From assembly GCA_008921705.1 (NCBI GenBank), contig VFFE01007192.1, positions 1,782,228 to 1,846,227 of the forward strand: 64,000 nucleotides of DNA, read 5' to 3'. The number at the start of each line of letters is the position of its first letter. The stretch's first letter is position 1. Positions 39,291 to 50,865 of the stretch are shown one piece after another. Position numbers and translations under genes: made by a program. Under the pieces are notes generated by a model that was given only the letters and a program-made list of their open reading frames with translations, searched no databases and was not told where the DNA came from. Source of the stretch: Burhinus oedicnemus. Taxonomy: Eukaryota > Chordata > Aves > Charadriiformes > Burhinidae.

Positions 39291-39833
39291 CCCAAAACCC
39301 CAGAGTTTTTTGCATCTCAGACATTTCTCCTTTTTGTTACGTTTTCTAAAATTTTGGTCTGCATAATTTTTTTTTCCTTCCCGTGCTAGGTCAAATCTTC
39401 AAGTAACTGCCAAACAAGAATGGCGTGCATCCTGTTCAGCTGTTTTAAAGCCATGTTCTTCGCTTTATTTCAAGTACAAGCCAAGAACAATATTAGGAGC
39501 TGTCACACTTTGGGCTTTACATCTGGCTGAATGTTTGCTTTGAAAGCCTGACCAGAATGGCGTTATAAGCAGGTATCAGAACCTGCTGCCGTGCAATTCC
39601 CTCTGCAACCTCTGCTGGGTATAGCTCTCAGAGAAGAGACAAATTTTATGGTGAGGGTGGTTAGGTTGCTCAGTATTTCCATAATTTTATGTTGCTGTCT
39701 GATTCAGATGCCTTTGTTAAATGCAAGTATCTTGCACTGACATTTTCCACGTACAGTGTCTGCCTTGGACTGTGTTTTGTTTTCTGTTCTTTTCAGTTTT
39801 AGTAAATGTATTAGCCATCTTTGAGGAGCATTT

Positions 39834-39893
39834 AAAAAAAAAAAAAAACAAAAAAAACAACAACAAAAAAACCAAAAACAAACCACAAAACAA
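39834..39893. repeat. A-rich / (CAA)n tract
   Basis: A run of 15 followed by CA7, CAACAACA7 and further CAAA-type units. It could be a simple repeat or the tail of a decayed retroposon. No body was recognised upstream. Confidence 0.8.
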
Positions 39894-42889
39894 CTAGAGA
39901 AAAGCGGGGTTTTGTGGGGGAAGAGAGGACTGAATTTTTTTTTAATAGCTCTACAACTCCAATACAGTCAGAGTTTCAAATTTTGTAGTGCTGCGGCTTT
40001 TTGTTAGGGCTGTATTTTCTACAGTTTCATCCAAATTTGGCAATGTTGTGATAAGCCTTTGGACATCAGTCTGCCCTTGCCCACTGGAAACTTTCTAGAG
40101 CTGACCATTTAAAGCCTGCAAGGATCTCCCCTGCGGGACAGTGTTCCTCAGCTTCCACAGGCACCTTTGCCCCGAGGTGCGGCTGATCCTGTTGCAGTCC
40201 AGAGTTGCAGGATTAGAGATGAGCCTTTCCTGGAATGAATCCCTTCCTCTGACCTGGCAGACAGCAGGGAATGAGAGCGAGGAGCAGTTCCTCCTTGCCT
40301 GTGTTTTCAGTGACCCTTCTGATCACAGGCAGGAATTTTGGAGGAAGAAGGCGTTTAGCAACAAAGGAAATGAAAACTCGGCCAGTTGGCTGTGAGAGCA
40401 GAGGGAACGCTGATAGAAGTTGGGAGAGACAGGGAATTAGGGCTGACTAAACAATTTGTAGCTACAGACTAGTTTAGAGGATATGAGACCTGAAAGAGCT
40501 TTAAAATTAGATTTTAACTCAACTACAGACCTGTGCTTTGGTGATGATGGGTGAAGTATTGCATCTTTGAAAGCATATGGAGGAAAACAGGAATATGGAA
40601 ACTGCCCTATAGGACTGAAACTACTGCAAGTGTATTAATAGTCTGTGTATCCTAGAAACATCTTCTTCAGAAAAATGTATACTTTATTCATAGTTTTGTG
40701 TATTAGATGAATGTTCTTTCTATTCATACAAAGGTCTAATCTGTATTTGTATCGTGCTAATTTCCATTAATATAATGGAAGATTCCTGTTAATTTTGTGG
40801 CTTTCAAAACTAGAGCTTTATGAAAGGAGGGAAAAAAAATTAACAGACAATATATAACACATAATTTTGTAAGATACTTAAGTCAGTTTGGGTTGACAAG
40901 CAATACTGATTTAAGCTCAAATATTTCTGGCAGTAGAAACTTTTCTGATTCTTTCCTTAAAAAAATATCAGTTCATAAGTTGGGCTCCAAAGTGGCGTCC
41001 AGGAACATGAATATGTGTGTAACTGGACAAAAATCTGGTTGAAATTAAATAATTTCCTTTTCCTGAAATGCCACCCTGGACCTGGCAAACAGTATAATGA
41101 GCAGTTGTGTAGGAGGCATTTTCGGGTCTAATGTTTGGGTGGTATCTATGTTCTTAACGTTAAAGTAACCTTCAGATAAAACCACATGTTATCTTTTTAA
41201 TGTAATTTTTAGTGAATTGGATTAGTTGTTTTACCATGATTTTTATCTAATCTTTTCAGGGTCTTAATTAAAATTAGTGAAGGGTCAAGTAAACATCTTA
41301 AAAGGAAAGCAAAACAAACCAACCAAAAAACCCAACTTTAATCCACATGACATTTAAGTCCTTTCTTGTTCTTGAACCAAAAATCATAAAGGCTTAAACA
41401 TTTTCTTATGCACCATGGTGCACCATGAGGTTCAGACTTATTTCGTGTTGTCTCTAAAAGCAGGAACTGTCTGAAAAACAAAAAAACCAAAACTGTAGAA
41501 ACCCAACCTGAATTTTTTTCCTAAATATTGTGAGCTGCACAATAAAACCACAGGATTTTCTTTCAAGCCTTTTGATTTTTTCGTTTTAATATTTTAATTT
41601 TAAAACAAGTAATCTGCTGCAAGTGGAATTTCATTGACTTTGTTTAACTGGCAGAACATGTTGAGTGAGTGTTGTTGGCACTCTTAGCTTAATATAATAC
41701 CTACCTTGAAACTCTCAGTTATTCTCAATATTTTAAATAGAGTTTGAGTATTCTTGCCATATATGTATAGCTTACCCTCTCCTACTACATCTTTTTATAA
41801 ACTGATACGCTGTGTAATATTCTGTATGTTTTATCTTTTAATTCTGTTAACCAGAGACACCTTTTCCTGGAGATGTTCATTCTTAGCATTGGCTTAGGGA
41901 CCATTACACGTACCACACTTTCTGCACTAGATTAACAGGAAAATTGAGGTTTTCATATTTTAACAGGAATTTAGCACAATTTTCACTAATTGCTGTGGGT
42001 GGCCTCTTAAAATCCTATAGCCGTTTGTTACAAATCCAAGACCAAATGGTACTTCTAGTAAGTTCTGCAGAGTCCCTGGTCTTGTTCTTTATCTATAAAT
42101 CAAAGGAAATTGTCAAGATGATACACTGAACTAGGCTTCTGTGTCTTGATCTGTTGTCCTTTACTATTGCAAACTGTTGGAAAAAAAAATTGAAAACTCA
42201 GTGGATGTCCCACTTAAGATGAGATATTTTTTTATGTCAAGATGGAAACGTTAGTAGTACTTCAGCCTGATGCAGCAAGTAGCGCTCTTGCTTCTTGCTG
42301 AATTTGCCTTTGAAATCTTCTGGGAGGATCCCATGTGCTGTTCCTTAGTGCGGGATGATGATGTCTTCTAGAAAAGATACTCAAAGATGCCCATAATGGC
42401 ACGAAAGCATTTGCAATAAAATTTTAGGAATTAAAAATTTCTTCCCAAGAAAACGAAACGCCTTTGTTAGAAACTTTTAAAGGAAGATCAGATAGAAGTC
42501 CTGGAAGAGATATTGCAGTGTGTTGTGCTGCATGGAAAATGTGACAGCTAGACTGCTAATACCTTTATCTTTTGAGTTATTACCGTGTAGGTTAGTTTTA
42601 GGTTGATCTTACTTCTGTTATGTGAAATAGCCCACAGACATTGCCTGTAAGCAAGCTCTGTATTAGGACATTAAAACCAGGAAACTTGCTGGTTCTGCAA
42701 AACCTGGGTAGATAATTGCATTGCTTTGTCTTTACAGTGTACTTGGCACTGAGCACTGTGTTAATTCCAAGTAGAGTATCATTTTATTCCTGGAAATAAA
42801 GTGGTACGTGAATAAACAGAAGCCTTAAAACATCTATGCGCTTCCTAATTATATGAAAATTCCTGAATTTGTCTTAATCTTTTCAACAG

Positions 42890-43019
42890 GATTGATCGTA
42901 AGATGTCAAGTGCTCATACAAATTATCGACTGGATGAAGCACAAGCTATAATGAGTGAGCTTCGAACCATAAAGAAAGCTATATGCACAGGTGAAAAAGA
43001 AAGGCAGGACCTTATGCAG
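42890..43019 (+). CDS. WWC3: WWC3 exon, second coiled-coil block
   Basis: Acceptor CTTTTCAACAG, donor GTAAAA (weaker than consensus), 130 bases: one base closing a Glu codon, then 43 codons, ending in phase 0. It encodes [20 protein letters not shown], then [19 protein letters not shown] and DLMQ. The IDRKMS, LDEAQAI and SGEK/TGEKE-QDL segments are hallmarks shared by all three WWC paralogs. [15 protein letters not shown] matches WWC3 specifically, as recalled. It is mostly helical, with a CTG turn before the GEKE basic-acidic patch. Confidence 0.97.
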
Positions 43020-46000
43020 GTAAAAATATGCTACTGAACAAATAGCTGCTGGAAAGTAGTAACTTACCTCTGTTTTCTTGTTTGTGATTGCATTGGGGTT
43101 ACCAAGTTTAAATAAGGAGGTGGAGTGGCCTAAACTGATTTTTCTGTTTGATAACTACCAATAGCAGCCAGCTCAAAAGAGGTAAGTAGTCATCGTCTCT
43201 ACTGTGAACGCAAGATTTCATGTGCATTTCATACGTGTACTATCCTTACATTTAGATCAGTGTCTTTATTGAATATAGCTTTCCATTGCTGCTGACTGTA
43301 TCAGACTACTATAGAGTAATTATGCTGCATTTAAAAAAAAATCTTTACGTTTTATGGTATTTGTTTTTCATTTTGTTTAATGTCTCTTTGTATTACCTAT
43401 AATGAAGTAGAACTGAGAATTGTGTGCTAAAATGTTTACTAGTTTGTCTACCATGTTTTTCCTTTTATAAGCATTTCACAAAACTGGATCTCTGTGTCAC
43501 TATGCCACAGTTTGGCAATTCTTTTTTTGCCCCAGACTCTCCTCTTAAGTACACGTATCAAGACACATGTTAATTTCAAATGTTCTCACAAAATCCTCAG
43601 AGTATAATTAAATACAGTATATACAGAAACCATCATGCAAGCTTTAAATTATTTTATGAATGGGAGCATGAGGATTGAGGGGAGACACATGCCTGAGTAG
43701 TGATCTGACTTTTGAATGGATACGGCATCCTGCTCCAAGCTCTCAGTTGCTGTGTCTGCGTTATTAATGTGATGGGAGCTTGAGCAAAGAGCCATGAGCC
43801 TCTGCCATGACAGGGGCATCGGTATAGACTTGCCTAGATACCCTGCCAGATACAGAGGGGTGACAAGGACAATTCTCTTCACCTAGTCTTCAAGCTGCTA
43901 TACAGAAAAAGACAACTTTGTTATCTAAATTTTCAGGACTGTGCTAAATTAATATTGCCATTCAAACATGGTTTTTCTTTCAGTTTTCTCTGCAGTACTG
44001 TTTTGCTGGTTTGGGGCTTTTTTGTTTGTTTTTTTAATTGTTAAATGATACGGGTAACTTGTAATCTACATATAACGAATTTCCATAGTTACACAATTAT
44101 TCAGTCTCCAGAGCATTAGCCAAAGGTCAGCTGGTGGACCACAAATCCTTGTTCAAGTAGACAGAACACTTAAGTCACTATGAAAAGTTCCTGCCTTGGC
44201 AAGTTTTAACATATTTTATATTTTGTGTTGGCCAAGTTTTAAAGGGATTCTCAGTCTTCCACATGCCTGGCTAGCAAGAAATTATTAGAAAGGCAGTTCT
44301 TCATGGATGCAGTGATGCATGTTTTAGGAAGCTAACTTGTAATTTAAAGTCTTGTGTGTGATGAGATCTTGGAGCAGCTTAACTACTGGCCTTGTTTTGA
44401 CTCCCCCATTAGATTCCTCCCCCCCTTTTCCTTTCCTTTTCAGTCCTCAGTGGTACTAAATTCAGCTGTAAACATTGAGATGCATTGAAAATCATATCTA
44501 TTAAACCAACTTTTAAGTGCACTTGCAGTTTCTTTAAATACAGTGTTGAGGGAGTTAGAAGTCTAGGATCAAGGTTAGCATCAAGGATTGGGCAATGCTG
44601 GCAGCACCAGAATGTAGAGGTTGCACAAGCCAGAAGTGAAAATGAAAAGTGTTGCCATCCTTCTTCATGGGTCTACATGACATGCAGGAAATATGAGTCT
44701 AGGAGATACCATTTTTGTAATTAATGACAACCTGTTGTGATAGCATCCAATAATATATATATAGTCCAGAAGAATCTAGAAAACAGTTCTTCCCCACAGG
44801 CCTAACATGCAAAACAGTTCTGCGTGTTTTGTTGCAGTTGTAATAAGGGATTAAATGTAAAAATTTTGTATTTTTTGCCAACTTACTGTGCTCAGCAAAA
44901 ATATCCAGCTTTCTGCCTGATATTTTTTTTTAAATTTTGACCAAAAAAAAATTTATTTTTGTTGTCACCAAACTGTTCCTGTGCTTTGCCTTTTTATAAT
45001 TAGTTGAAGATTATTGTTATGTATTATTTAACTTTGTCAAACAAGTTCAAGTCTATTTTAAGTATCTTCTTGTGAATTCAGAATTTGGTTTTTTTAGTTT
45101 CCCATCAATTTTGAAATTGTTTTGTCCTTGAAAATGCTACATTTTAAAGCTACTGTTGATAAGACAAGCTTTCTTATGAAAAACTTTGTTTTGAAAGCTA
45201 TTTGTAGAGGAGTTTGAAGTATTGTGTAAACAGATGGGGATTTATTTCAGAGAAAGGAAACAGACACTTTCTTACTATTTCTTAATTTAAATCTGGCCAG
45301 TGTAAGCAACAGAACTAAACATAGTAGAAGTGACTCAGTGTTGTGTAGGTGCTTGGAAAATTGCAGCTGTCATAGAAATATGATAATTGGATTGAGTTGT
45401 GTGGGAGAGAAGGCTGACGAGGGAAGAAGAGGGTAGTCAAATTTAAACTGGGTGTTGTGGTTACAAATAAAGCCAAATATACAGTGTCACTGCTCAGAAA
45501 AAGTGGACAAACTTTTTATATAAGATTGAGTAATCAAGGTGCGTGGTTAGATTTCTGAAAGTAGCATGTGTCTCTCTCCCCCCCACATCCCTTTTCATAC
45601 TTTCATTTCCGTACCAGTATGCGCACAGGCTTTTAAAACGTTGTCCTTTATCCTTAGGAAGCATTAGTTTGGTTTTTTGTGTGTGTGGTTTTTTTTTAAT
45701 TTCTTTTTTCTTTTCCTTTATTTTCTTTACCAGTTAAATAGACTAAATAGGTTAAATAGGAACTGCATTGAAATTGCATGCGGCAGAGAGCCCCCAAATC
45801 AGATAGCAACAGATCAATGATGAAATGACTGCTCATTTGTCTTTTTGAGTAGGTTTAGGCTGGTGTGTTTACAAGTTTACATCCATATGATAGGCTGATC
45901 TGGCAGTTTCTGTGGGATTGCCGTAAAAAAAAAAAATAATCCATAAACACCAGATGAAAGGTGGAGTCTTCCATATAGCTGGGGAGGAGGATATTACTCC

Positions 46001-48467
46001 TAGCAGTTTATGTAAATTGTTTCTATCTAAATGTATGCTAACTCAGGTTGTAATTTTCCATGTTAGGATTGCTGGAGGCTGTGCTTTCACTCATCCAACG
46101 AGGACTCAAAGCATATATGTATATCCTAGAGCATAGGCACCTATGCACGTAGATTAAGTTAAGATGATGCTGCATGGTGATTGCCACCTGCCAAATGCTG
46201 TGTAATTTTAAAGTAGTATCCAGGGTTCAGCAACTGTGCCTGGATAGGAAGCCTGGCCAGCAGCCAAGAAACCCTCCACTACCTAATTGGAGATGCTGGG
46301 AGGGCATCAGGAGCACAGCAGGAGTTCATGAAGTAGCTTAAATATGGGAGGAAGTTTAGATTTAAGTTTGGGCATCAGGACCTTTTCATGTTATATAGGC
46401 CTGTAACATAATATGTGTTATCCAAAGGTGCCAGGTGTGACATATTTGGGAGAAACCTCAGATTTTGTTTCCTCAATTTTTGTTCATGTCACTGGCTCAG
46501 CGTTACTGGGAAGAGGACAAGTTAGATGTTTGTATAGCCATGATTTGAAATTATTATTTCTATGTCATAAACCCACTAGGAATCCATCCTAATCTGCCAT
46601 ACAGCAGGAGACTGACAGGACTGGATGATTTCCAGTGAGTTTTGTAGAAGAGTGTTGGATGGGACTCTGCAATTTCCAATTTTCATAAAGTGGAAGACAC
46701 TCTGGTTTTCTTTTTTGCCACACTGTGGAGCAGTTCATTTTGCAGCAAGTCTTGGAGGATAAAGAGACACTAGCTAGGGACATCTCAGCAAAATTCAATT
46801 TCAAGTTACGTTGCTTTCTCAGGACTAAGAAGAAACTATTTTGTTTGTCCTTCATACTAAGAAGGACATACTAGGAACTTAGATCTCTCCCTGCCTTTTC
46901 TCAGTAGGAAGAAGACAAAGTGTGTATTCAGGGGGGTGGCAGGGAGGAGCAGAGTATCCCCACTTTTGTGTCTAGGGAGCCTGCCTGTTCCTCTGTCCCG
47001 CACCAAGCTGGATATTTTCCCTCTTTTTCATCTCTAGTGGAGGCAGGCGTGAGGGAGGGACCAACGTATAATGAGAAGGAAGGGACAGACTATGTATGTT
47101 GGAAATGGAGGCCACCAGAAAAAGCTGCATCTTCTGGCTAGTTTTAGGCCTACCGCAATTCCTATGGAACCTTCCTAGGGGCTGAATCTGGACACCTTCA
47201 TCTTCAAGGTGGTCTTGCCATTCTGTGAGCAGCAAGCAGTTGCTGTTACACAGATTCATCTTCTTGACTCCATTAGTTGAATTTATTGTAAGAAAAGGCA
47301 GAGTTGCTGTCTTATCTGTTTTAAACTGCACTTTGAAGACTGAGAAATCTGGTAATTGGATATGCACAATAACTGGGACTTGTTGCAAATCACCAGTCGT
47401 CAGAGCCATTGAGATTCCTGAGGGCCAGCCTTTTTGCACTGCAGTGCTTCAGATTCGTCTCTGACTTTCTAGTTCAGAGGATGAAGTAAGTAGTTTTGAG
47501 AGGTTTTAGGTGTATTTTTAGAACCAAATGGTTTGAATGTGTTATGATTTATAAATTGATACAGCTCTTCAAATTTCTGATAAATTCTTTTCACATCATT
47601 TGATTATCCTTTATCTTCTGGTGAGGGACCAGCATTAACTTTTTGATGTTATTTTGATGCAGAATGCTTAGGGGCTCAGTCATGACAGCCTGCACCATGG
47701 TTTTGTTATTAACATTACATTATCTCTAATTTTTGAAAAGTAGAGAATGCACAATCAGAAAATAAAAGCAATATTAACAATTTTATCTGTATTTTAAAAG
47801 AAATTATAAGAGCCTGTTAACCAAGCTCTTATTGTCAAATAAGTTCTTGTTGTTACTTTGTGTGGTTCTATCTTATTTTCCCCTTGCAGATGGCTTGAGG
47901 TCTCTGCTTTACCCTCACAGTTTGTGTCATTGTCTAGACATCTCGGAGATGTCCTTTGCTTAACCCAAAGTGTGAAGTATCCCTAACTCTGTGAACCTTG
48001 GGTAAGGGAGCACAGGGGTGAAATCAGCTGTCATAAAAATACAGTCAATACAAGGTATTCATCAAGTTGGATGTGATAGCAGTAGTGGCTAAGGAATGTA
48101 ACCTGTGCAGAAGATGGCAAAAGGGCAGGTGAATCACATTTGTCTTCCCTATCAGCTAACCTGAAAGTTGACAGCTGCTGCGTTTAAAGAACTATAAGCC
48201 GTACAAAAGTTAAAATGTTCATAGATCTAAAACAACTAAAAAAACCAAACAACTGTTTACTGTTAGATGCATCTTCTTTTCAAAGGAGAGGTTTATTTTC
48301 AAGCAAAGCTTCTGCATGTTAGTAACACTATGATGAGTTTTACTTTCTGTAAATAGCTCTTCATAGACAAGTTACCTGTCATATTTTTAAATAGATTTTC
48401 TTATTAATAAAATAATTATTAAAATATTTTTTCTGATTTTTTTTTTTTTTAATCTCTTCTCCTGTAG
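43020..48467 (+). other. WWC3 intron, 5448 bp, phase 0
   Basis: GTAAAA to TCCTGTAG. It includes the longest non-WWC3 ORF of the window (46972-47439, minus strand, 155 aa) overlapping a plus-strand 79-aa ORF at 47225-47464, neither recognisable. An imperfect 9-base repeat (GTTAAATAG-like units) lies at 45733-45760. No known transposon seen. Confidence 0.9.
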
Positions 48468-48617
48468 AGCCTGGCCAAGTTAACAGATGGATTCAGGAAT
48501 AGCTGTTGTATTACAGATTCCCTGCAGGATCTCCAGCACAATTCTAGTTCACTCAGCGACTCCTGTTTACCTCAACAACACTGTGATGCTTGTTCTCAGA
48601 CTGACATCACTGGAGAG
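48468..48617 (+). CDS. WWC3: WWC3 exon, variable Cys-rich linker with SQTDI
   Basis: Acceptor TCTTCTCCTGTAG after a long T tract, donor GTATGT, exactly 150 bases (50 codons, phase 0 at both ends, so skipping it would keep the frame). It encodes SLAKLTDGFRNSCCITDSLQ, a Ser/Gln/His-rich middle (DLQHNSSSLSDSCLPQQHCD) and ACSQTDITGE. The first seven residues and the last eight are conserved with human WWC3 and, in part, with WWC1 and WWC2. The middle is not, although the length (50) is the same as I recall for human. Five cysteines occur, against about two in human from memory. SQTDI lies at 48594-48608. The region is predicted disordered, between coiled-coil blocks. Confidence 0.95.
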
Positions 48618-50791
48618 GTATGTGTTCCTACATGACGCGTTTGCTGTGGAAAATAAGCTGGTTTTGTACTATAGTGGTACACTGTTATTTCCTGGTTTAA
48701 TTTAAGAGGTGTTGGCTGTAGCAGAACAAAAAATCCAAAGCAATATTGGTGGTGAGGGAGTTGTGTTTGCTTATTGTTTCCAGAGCATGTGAACCGTGCT
48801 CATGAGTGGTAGGCTTTGTGATTCTGCTACCTGAGTGTGGCACAGGGGCGTAGCAGCGTGCTCACAGGTCAGTGACAGGTAAAATGAGCTCCTGGACTCA
48901 GCCAGCCTGGCAGAGCACTTCTCGTGTCATCGCTTTGGTGACCGCAGGCTCATCTGAGAGTAACAGCTCTTGCTGAGGTTTCCACAGACCTCTTCTCTTC
49001 TTGTCACCAGCTCTGACTTACTGATAATTGTTGTGATGCAGGAAGGAAGAAAATGCATTGGCCAGCTTGAAGTTGCAGCAGAGACCTGATTGTGCAACAG
49101 TGTGCCGTGTTAGTGTTTTGGTAGTAGCTATGGTTGTTTGCTCTGTGTGTCTGCGCTGGGTTTTTTGTTTGTTTGTGGTGTGGGTGGTTTTTTGTTTGTT
49201 TTTGTTTGTTTGTTTGTTTTTTAAATCTTGGTTTTGTCATGCTTGTCATCATCCTTCATGCATATCAAAGATGTAGGGTAGACCTCTGTTCCTTTCTCCT
49301 GTCTGAGACAAGCGAAGTATTTGTAAGAGTCCCAAAGTATGTTTCTTAAAAAATAACAAAACTTCTGCTCTAGTCTGTCATACCTTTATGCTCAAATGTG
49401 CCTTTAAATGTGGTATTTGAGAGGAATATATTATCATTCCTCGGAAGTAGTTCGGTGTGAATGAAATTGTGTATTCCAGATAATAAAAGTTTGGCTTAAG
49501 CTATGACAGCCTAGCTGTTCTTTAGCAATAAAACATTTGCTTCTGTGGATGAGATTGACAACAAAGCGCAAGAAGACAACCTGTTTGTACTTTGGTAGTA
49601 CTATAGTTTGGGTGTTATTCCACATTCAGTTTGAAATTTTGATTGAGCTATGTAACTTTTTAATTGTAGGCTTTTATCATCCCATTTCTCCTCTATTGTT
49701 GTCTTCCACTGATGACTAGTTGCCAAGTTCAATGTCTCCAGAGGGCCTCTACAGAAGAGGAATTGAAGATGTACTCCTAAAGCATCTAAAAAAACTCAGC
49801 TAACACCAGGCTGTCTTTCAGTGTGTTAGGTAGATGGTGCCTTTGGGATGTCATTTTTCGGACTCATGGTGGATGTGATTATTGAATTCCAAAATGAATT
49901 ACCTAAAGGAAAGCAGCAGCGTTTTCCCCTTCACAATACACATTAAATGCCATCCAAGACAAGCCAAATACAGTCTGAAAATTGTGTTTTATCAGGTATA
50001 GATTTTTTTTGCTAGGGAAATAAAATACATAATGATGTTAATTGTTTTTCTGAATTATTGTTAGTGGAATGTGAGTAAAAATAGGTGGATTTTTTAGACG
50101 TGTGATGATGAAGAGAGCAAAAGCAGCAGTTAAGTGAGAAATCCAGAGGTGCAGCAATGCACTTAAAATAGGGACCTGGGTTTTAATTATTAGACTGCGC
50201 GCAGACTTCTGAAGAGGGGAACTGCCGGTGCCCTAAGACAGAGAGAGGTTGCTGTAGAAACTGGACTGTATACAGCAGGAGTTGTAGCATAAACGCACAT
50301 TCTACAACTAGTTCAAGGGTCAGGTGATGTTTTTGTAATAGCGTATAAAACACACTAATGGTCTAAGTGCTGGGTGATACATCACAGTACTGGGAATGTA
50401 ATCTGAATTACTTCTAATTGAACTATCCATAAAATAGCAGTATCAAGTAGTAAAACATTTCAATTAAAAATACTTTTTATGTTTTAGGCTTGGATGAAGT
50501 TGAAAAGCTTTGACCATTCATCAGTGATTCTATTTGTTAACCCTTGATTTCCAGGATCATAATTTACTGAAAGGGCTCATCTGTTTTCTGTATTTTTAGC
50601 AATAAACCAGTTTTGTATTTCTAAAGCATAAAATTGTTTTTTATTATGTTATTACTTAAGGCATTGAGGTTTTTTTGTGAGTCCAGTAAGTGAGACTAAT
50701 TTATCTCTTTCTTTGTTGCGAGTGTTTTTAAAATCTCATTTGTCCCTCCCTTTTTTTCCCCCCCTCTTCTTGCTCTTCAACTCTGCAAAAG
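48618..50791 (+). other. WWC3 intron, 2174 bp, phase 0
   Basis: GTATGT to CTGCAAAAG. A (TTTG)n tract lies at 49161-49222. The 3' end has a strong T7C7-type pyrimidine tract (about 50750-50764). ORFs of up to 82 aa are low-complexity translations of the T/G tract. No interspersed repeat recognised. Confidence 0.9.
49161..49222. repeat. (TTTG)n simple repeat
   Basis: Repeated TTTG/GTTT units interrupted by GGTGTGGGTGG, ending in TTTTTTAAATC. Low-complexity; it gives rise to Cys/Val/Phe-rich chance ORFs. Confidence 0.85.
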
Positions 50792-50865
50792 TTCGGGTTT
50801 GATGACAAAACAAGACTTGTAGACAAAGTGAGACTAAACTGGCAATATGAAGAGGCCAAGAAAAG
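50792..50865 (+). CDS. WWC3: WWC3 exon, KVRLNWQYEEAKKR coiled coil
   Basis: Acceptor CAACTCTGCAAAAG (an AAG rather than CAG/TAG site, backed by a long pyrimidine tract), donor GTAATT, 74 bases: 24 codons plus two bases of an Arg codon. It encodes FGFDDKTRLVDKVRLNWQYE and EAKK(R). KVRLxxxYEEAK-R is present in all WWC paralogs, and FDDKTRLVDKVRLNWQYEEA matches WWC3 as recalled. The start at TTC (50792) is the only choice that joins in frame to the phase-0 end of the previous exon. It resumes the coiled coil after the variable linker. Confidence 0.96.

Larger units (their letters stand above)
36608..42889 (+). other. WWC3 intron, 6282 bp, phase 2
   Basis: GTAAGT to TCAACAG. Low-complexity tracts are frequent: (TTTG/TTTTG)n at 37898-37938, T22 plus A-rich at 39252-39290, and an A-rich/(CAAA) tract at 39834-39893. 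ORFs up to 122 aa (37369-37737, minus) have no recognisable homology. No interspersed repeat was identified with confidence. Confidence 0.9.
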
